Positions 61,201 through 64,000 of a stretch of 64,000 bases of DNA are shown here, piece by piece (within the stretch, counting starts at the first letter, position 1; every line of letters starts with the position of its first letter). The notes beneath the pieces were generated by a model. The model saw only the letters and a program-made list of their open reading frames with translations. It was not told the origin of the DNA and ran no database searches. Source of the stretch: Panonychus citri. Lineage: Eukaryota > Arthropoda > Arachnida > Trombidiformes > Tetranychidae. Made by a program: the position numbers and the translations under genes. The stretch lies in assembly GCF_014898815.1 (NCBI RefSeq), contig NW_026515545.1:186001-250000 (forward strand). The letters run 5' to 3'.

Positions 61201-64000
61201 ACTGACCAACTAATTTCCTCTATTCTATTAATAGTTATGAGTTTATTGTTTTTTTTTCTCCTTCATCTTTTCGCCTCACCCTTTTTTCATCATCGCTCTT
61301 TTGTTTCTCTCTCATTGAAAGATGATGATTGTGATGATAATATTGTCCACTTTTTTGTCGTTGTTATTGTCCGGAAAATAACATCTCTCAACAATCAACA
61401 TCATCAAAAAGCTTCAACTGGATTTATGTCAATGATGTAACAATAATGTATTGGAAAGGTCAAGTTAACAATTGTTGGAAACAAAGTCAAGTAACAATCA
61501 ACTGATTATTGTTAACTATCATTTTGTCACATTCAGTTAATCATCATAATTAAAAGGATAATGATACATGTTATTAGATTGAAACAGTTTGATTAGATTG
61601 ATTTACATGAATCAATAAGATTTGTGACAATCAAACATATGAATTGAATTACCTTTTGATTTTTACGTTTCTTTTTTTTCACTTTTCTTTCAAATCAGTT
61701 AACTTGTATTGTCACTGATTGTCACTGATTGTTGTAAATGGATTAAGATAATAACATTGTCACTATTTCCTCATGAGAGTTAAATTGTTCAGAAATTGAC
61801 AGAGTTGGTTAACTGAGAATGATACAAATTGTTAGTGGTTAGAAATCAGTAGATAGATTAAATTGATCTTAATCGATAGATGATAAGAAAACAATTAATC
61901 TTTGACAATTTAATGTTCATTTTTTTTTCACTTGATTCGATTAAATTTTCAATCTAATGTGATATTTAAACTCGATAATGATGATGATTAACTGAAGATT
62001 TGATTCTAATTGTTGGCATGATGATTGGATAGGAGAAAGAGGAGATTTTTCTGCTGACTTCTCAACAATTAGCAGAATTGAAAATTAATTTAGTTTAGTA
62101 AACTTGTTAATTGTTCTTATCCTCTTTGGATACAATCAATAGTTGAGATTCGATGGTCAACTAACTATAAGCGATATCCTAATGATCATTTATGTTTTCT
62201 TAATTGTAACTTTGTCCAATCTTTTTGTTTACTTTCTCAAATTGATGGTCAAGATGATGAGGATGAGGATGAAAAAAGAAGACAAAAAATTAGACTTGGA
62301 AGGATGGAGAACCGAGTCCCGTATAGTTGAGGATAAAATTAATTGGAAAATGATGAGGGAACAATCAATAATATTAATCATTACGATCAACATTTTCACA
62401 CTGTTTACATTGAACAAGACGCTCAAATCCATCATTAGGTTGATTCACAATTACGAGCTTCAAGTTGTGTCAACCTAACCCTGAATTTCATGTGACAAAC
62501 TCTGAAAACAAACTTTGAAAATTGTGTTAATTTTGAAGATATTTAACTTTCAATCCACAAATTAAGTTAATTGTAAATGTTCATTCATTATTTTAGGTCA
62601 AGTTTCAGGTAAATTATTCATTTAAATTGCTCAGAATCAACATATGAACTTGAATATTTGCTATGATAATCAATATGAACTTTTTCAAACAATTCAAAGT
62701 TTAGTGACCTCATTTTCATTAATAGTTGCTGATTATCTGCTAATTAAATTACCACCAAGCCAAGTTGAAAACATTATCTCATTTTCCATGAGTTAATTCA
62801 TTCCATATGATGATGTATCATGTTGGTGGTTTTTTCCTTCATCACTTTATCCTCATCCCTGTAACTACTTCCCTTTATTTGTATTTGTATTTTTCTCAAA
62901 AAAATTTATAAAACTTGAAACCCATGAAAACAAAGAAACACGAAGTTCATGGTAACAGAATTGAAGCTTAGGTGTAAACAAGAAATATTCTGATTCCATC
63001 TACTAAGCTTTTCCTCTTTCACTTTCTTTATAATTTTCATTCTGACAACTATTGGTTATCAGTTTTTAAGTATCAACAACAACATCGATGATAACAAGAG
63101 TTGATGCATGTTTCCACTCCCTGTTAGTTACAATGCAACAGAACATGAACAAGAATCAAGTTCTGGCTTCCATTTCTTTCAATTCTTTGTACACTAATGG
63201 CTATTTCTTGCTTCCTTCAAAAGTAAACTATTAAAAAAATACATGAGGAGAGAGAGAGAATCTAGTGTGATGAAGAAGAGTCATTGAAGGTGGATAATAC
63301 ATGTAGTTGGTTGATGGAACAAGAGAGAGAGAGAGAAAAGGTTAACTCAAAATAGATCCTCTTCATTTTCCACCTCTCCTGTTTTCCACCATAGACTTTA
63401 ACAGCTCTTTTTTTCTCAACCTTTTTTTCCCAACTTCGAACTTTTTTTTCTTCCTCTTCATATCCTTTCAATTTGCTCCATGTTTAGTTGAATATACAAA
63501 TTTGTCTCCTCGATACAGTTTGTTTTTCCACCGAGTGTATTTGTTGTATTTACTTTTAGTATATAATAAATACATGGAAGGAAAAGTTTACTGTCGGCAA
63601 GGATTGTTTGTCAAAATGAGAATCCCAGGTAACTATGGTGATACATGCAAGTTATTAGTGTGTGTGTGAGAGAGAAAAGGAGGAGTATTCGTAAAGGTGA
63701 TCGAGAATAAAGTTAAAATATAAATTCTCTCTTTCCTTTGTAATACTAATAACATTTCTTGGCTCTATTTCCATTCAACATTCATGATTGTCTGAGTTTC
63801 CAAGTTCCAGATTTGAACAACAGGCAAATCCACACTCAAAGGAATATAATAATTACTATTACATAGCCGAGGTGTTGTACTAAAAAAAATAAGGAGATTG
63901 AAAGAGAAAAGCTCCCGATGTTGTTTCAACAGGAAAATCCAATGTAAATTTAATTGAAGGTGTAGATTGAATGATGAGGTACCGCGATCTTTTAATAATG
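55214..64000. other. Long gene-free region, probably the onecut intron
   Basis: 8.8 kb with no convincing exon on either strand. It lies between the onecut homeodomain exon and the unseen cut exon, so most or all is intronic. It is very AT-rich, with GATGAT/ATCATC triplet tracts (for example 59330-59375, 60360-60385, 60935-60955), GA runs (57909-57933, 63250-63265) and many TTAATTG words. Long introns of developmental regulators often hold enhancers, but nothing in single-genome sequence proves this here. Confidence 0.6.

Noticed and set aside
60898..61440. ORFs with Met/Asp/His-rich runs in the 60-62 kb region
   Set aside because: They are translations of GATGAT and ATCATC microsatellites and differ on both strands; no conserved motif.
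1..64000. CRISPR arrays, bacterial operons, phage or transposase genes
   Set aside because: The window is spliced animal DNA. No regular spaced repeats and no transposase or integrase motifs were seen.

Overview
This is nuclear DNA of an animal, most likely a chelicerate and probably a mite. Coding genes carry GT-AG introns, mostly short. Intergenic DNA is very AT-rich and full of TTAATTG-like words and GAT/ATC and CT/GA simple repeats. The cuticle proteins are of the arachnid chitin-binding type. The species is inferred, not read.

Layout. 1-18 kb: a small SNAP-25-like SNARE (-) stands upstream of a complete apolipophorin gene (+, 3919-17883, 7 exons, 3976 codons). 18-22 kb: a chitin-binding cuticle gene (-), an inverted broken second copy (+), then decayed fragments of apolipophorin (-). 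The order is a mirror image of the functional genes, so this is an inverted segmental duplication. A third, intact cuticle copy lies at 43.7-44.3 kb (-). 22.6-52.1 kb is a dense housekeeping/regulatory stretch: SCAF4/8-like CTD-binding splicing factor (+), Rab27 (+), RFT1 (-), six-EF-hand calbindin-32-like protein (+), NKAP (-), a PLEKHM1-like RUN/RH protein without PH domains (-), an MBD2/3-like protein without the methyl-CpG-binding domain (+), ATP synthase subunit e (+), ribosomal protein L23a (-), TMEM126 (+), a stand-alone Orange-domain-like protein (+) and Integrator subunit 14 (+). 52-64 kb is gene-poor and holds only the homeodomain exon of onecut (-). Its cut-domain exon must lie beyond the right edge.

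Functional links are loose, since eukaryotic neighbours need not cooperate. Several pairs share divergent promoter regions: RFT1/calbindin, PLEKHM1-like/MBD2/3-like and RpL23A/TMEM126. Lipid transport (apolipophorin), vesicle traffic (SNAP-like, Rab27, PLEKHM1-like), calcium buffering, chromatin/transcription (MBD2/3-like, SCAF, NKAP, INTS14, onecut) and mitochondria (ATP5ME, TMEM126) are represented.

Caution: three otherwise intact genes (SCAF, calbindin, INTS14) each carry one single-base frame break in a homopolymer, and the second cuticle copy carries three. In each case the exon sum becomes divisible by three once one base is allowed for. Assembly indels are the simplest explanation, so the cuticle pseudogene call also needs raw-read confirmation. 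All family assignments come from reading the sequence and from memory of the families; no search was run.
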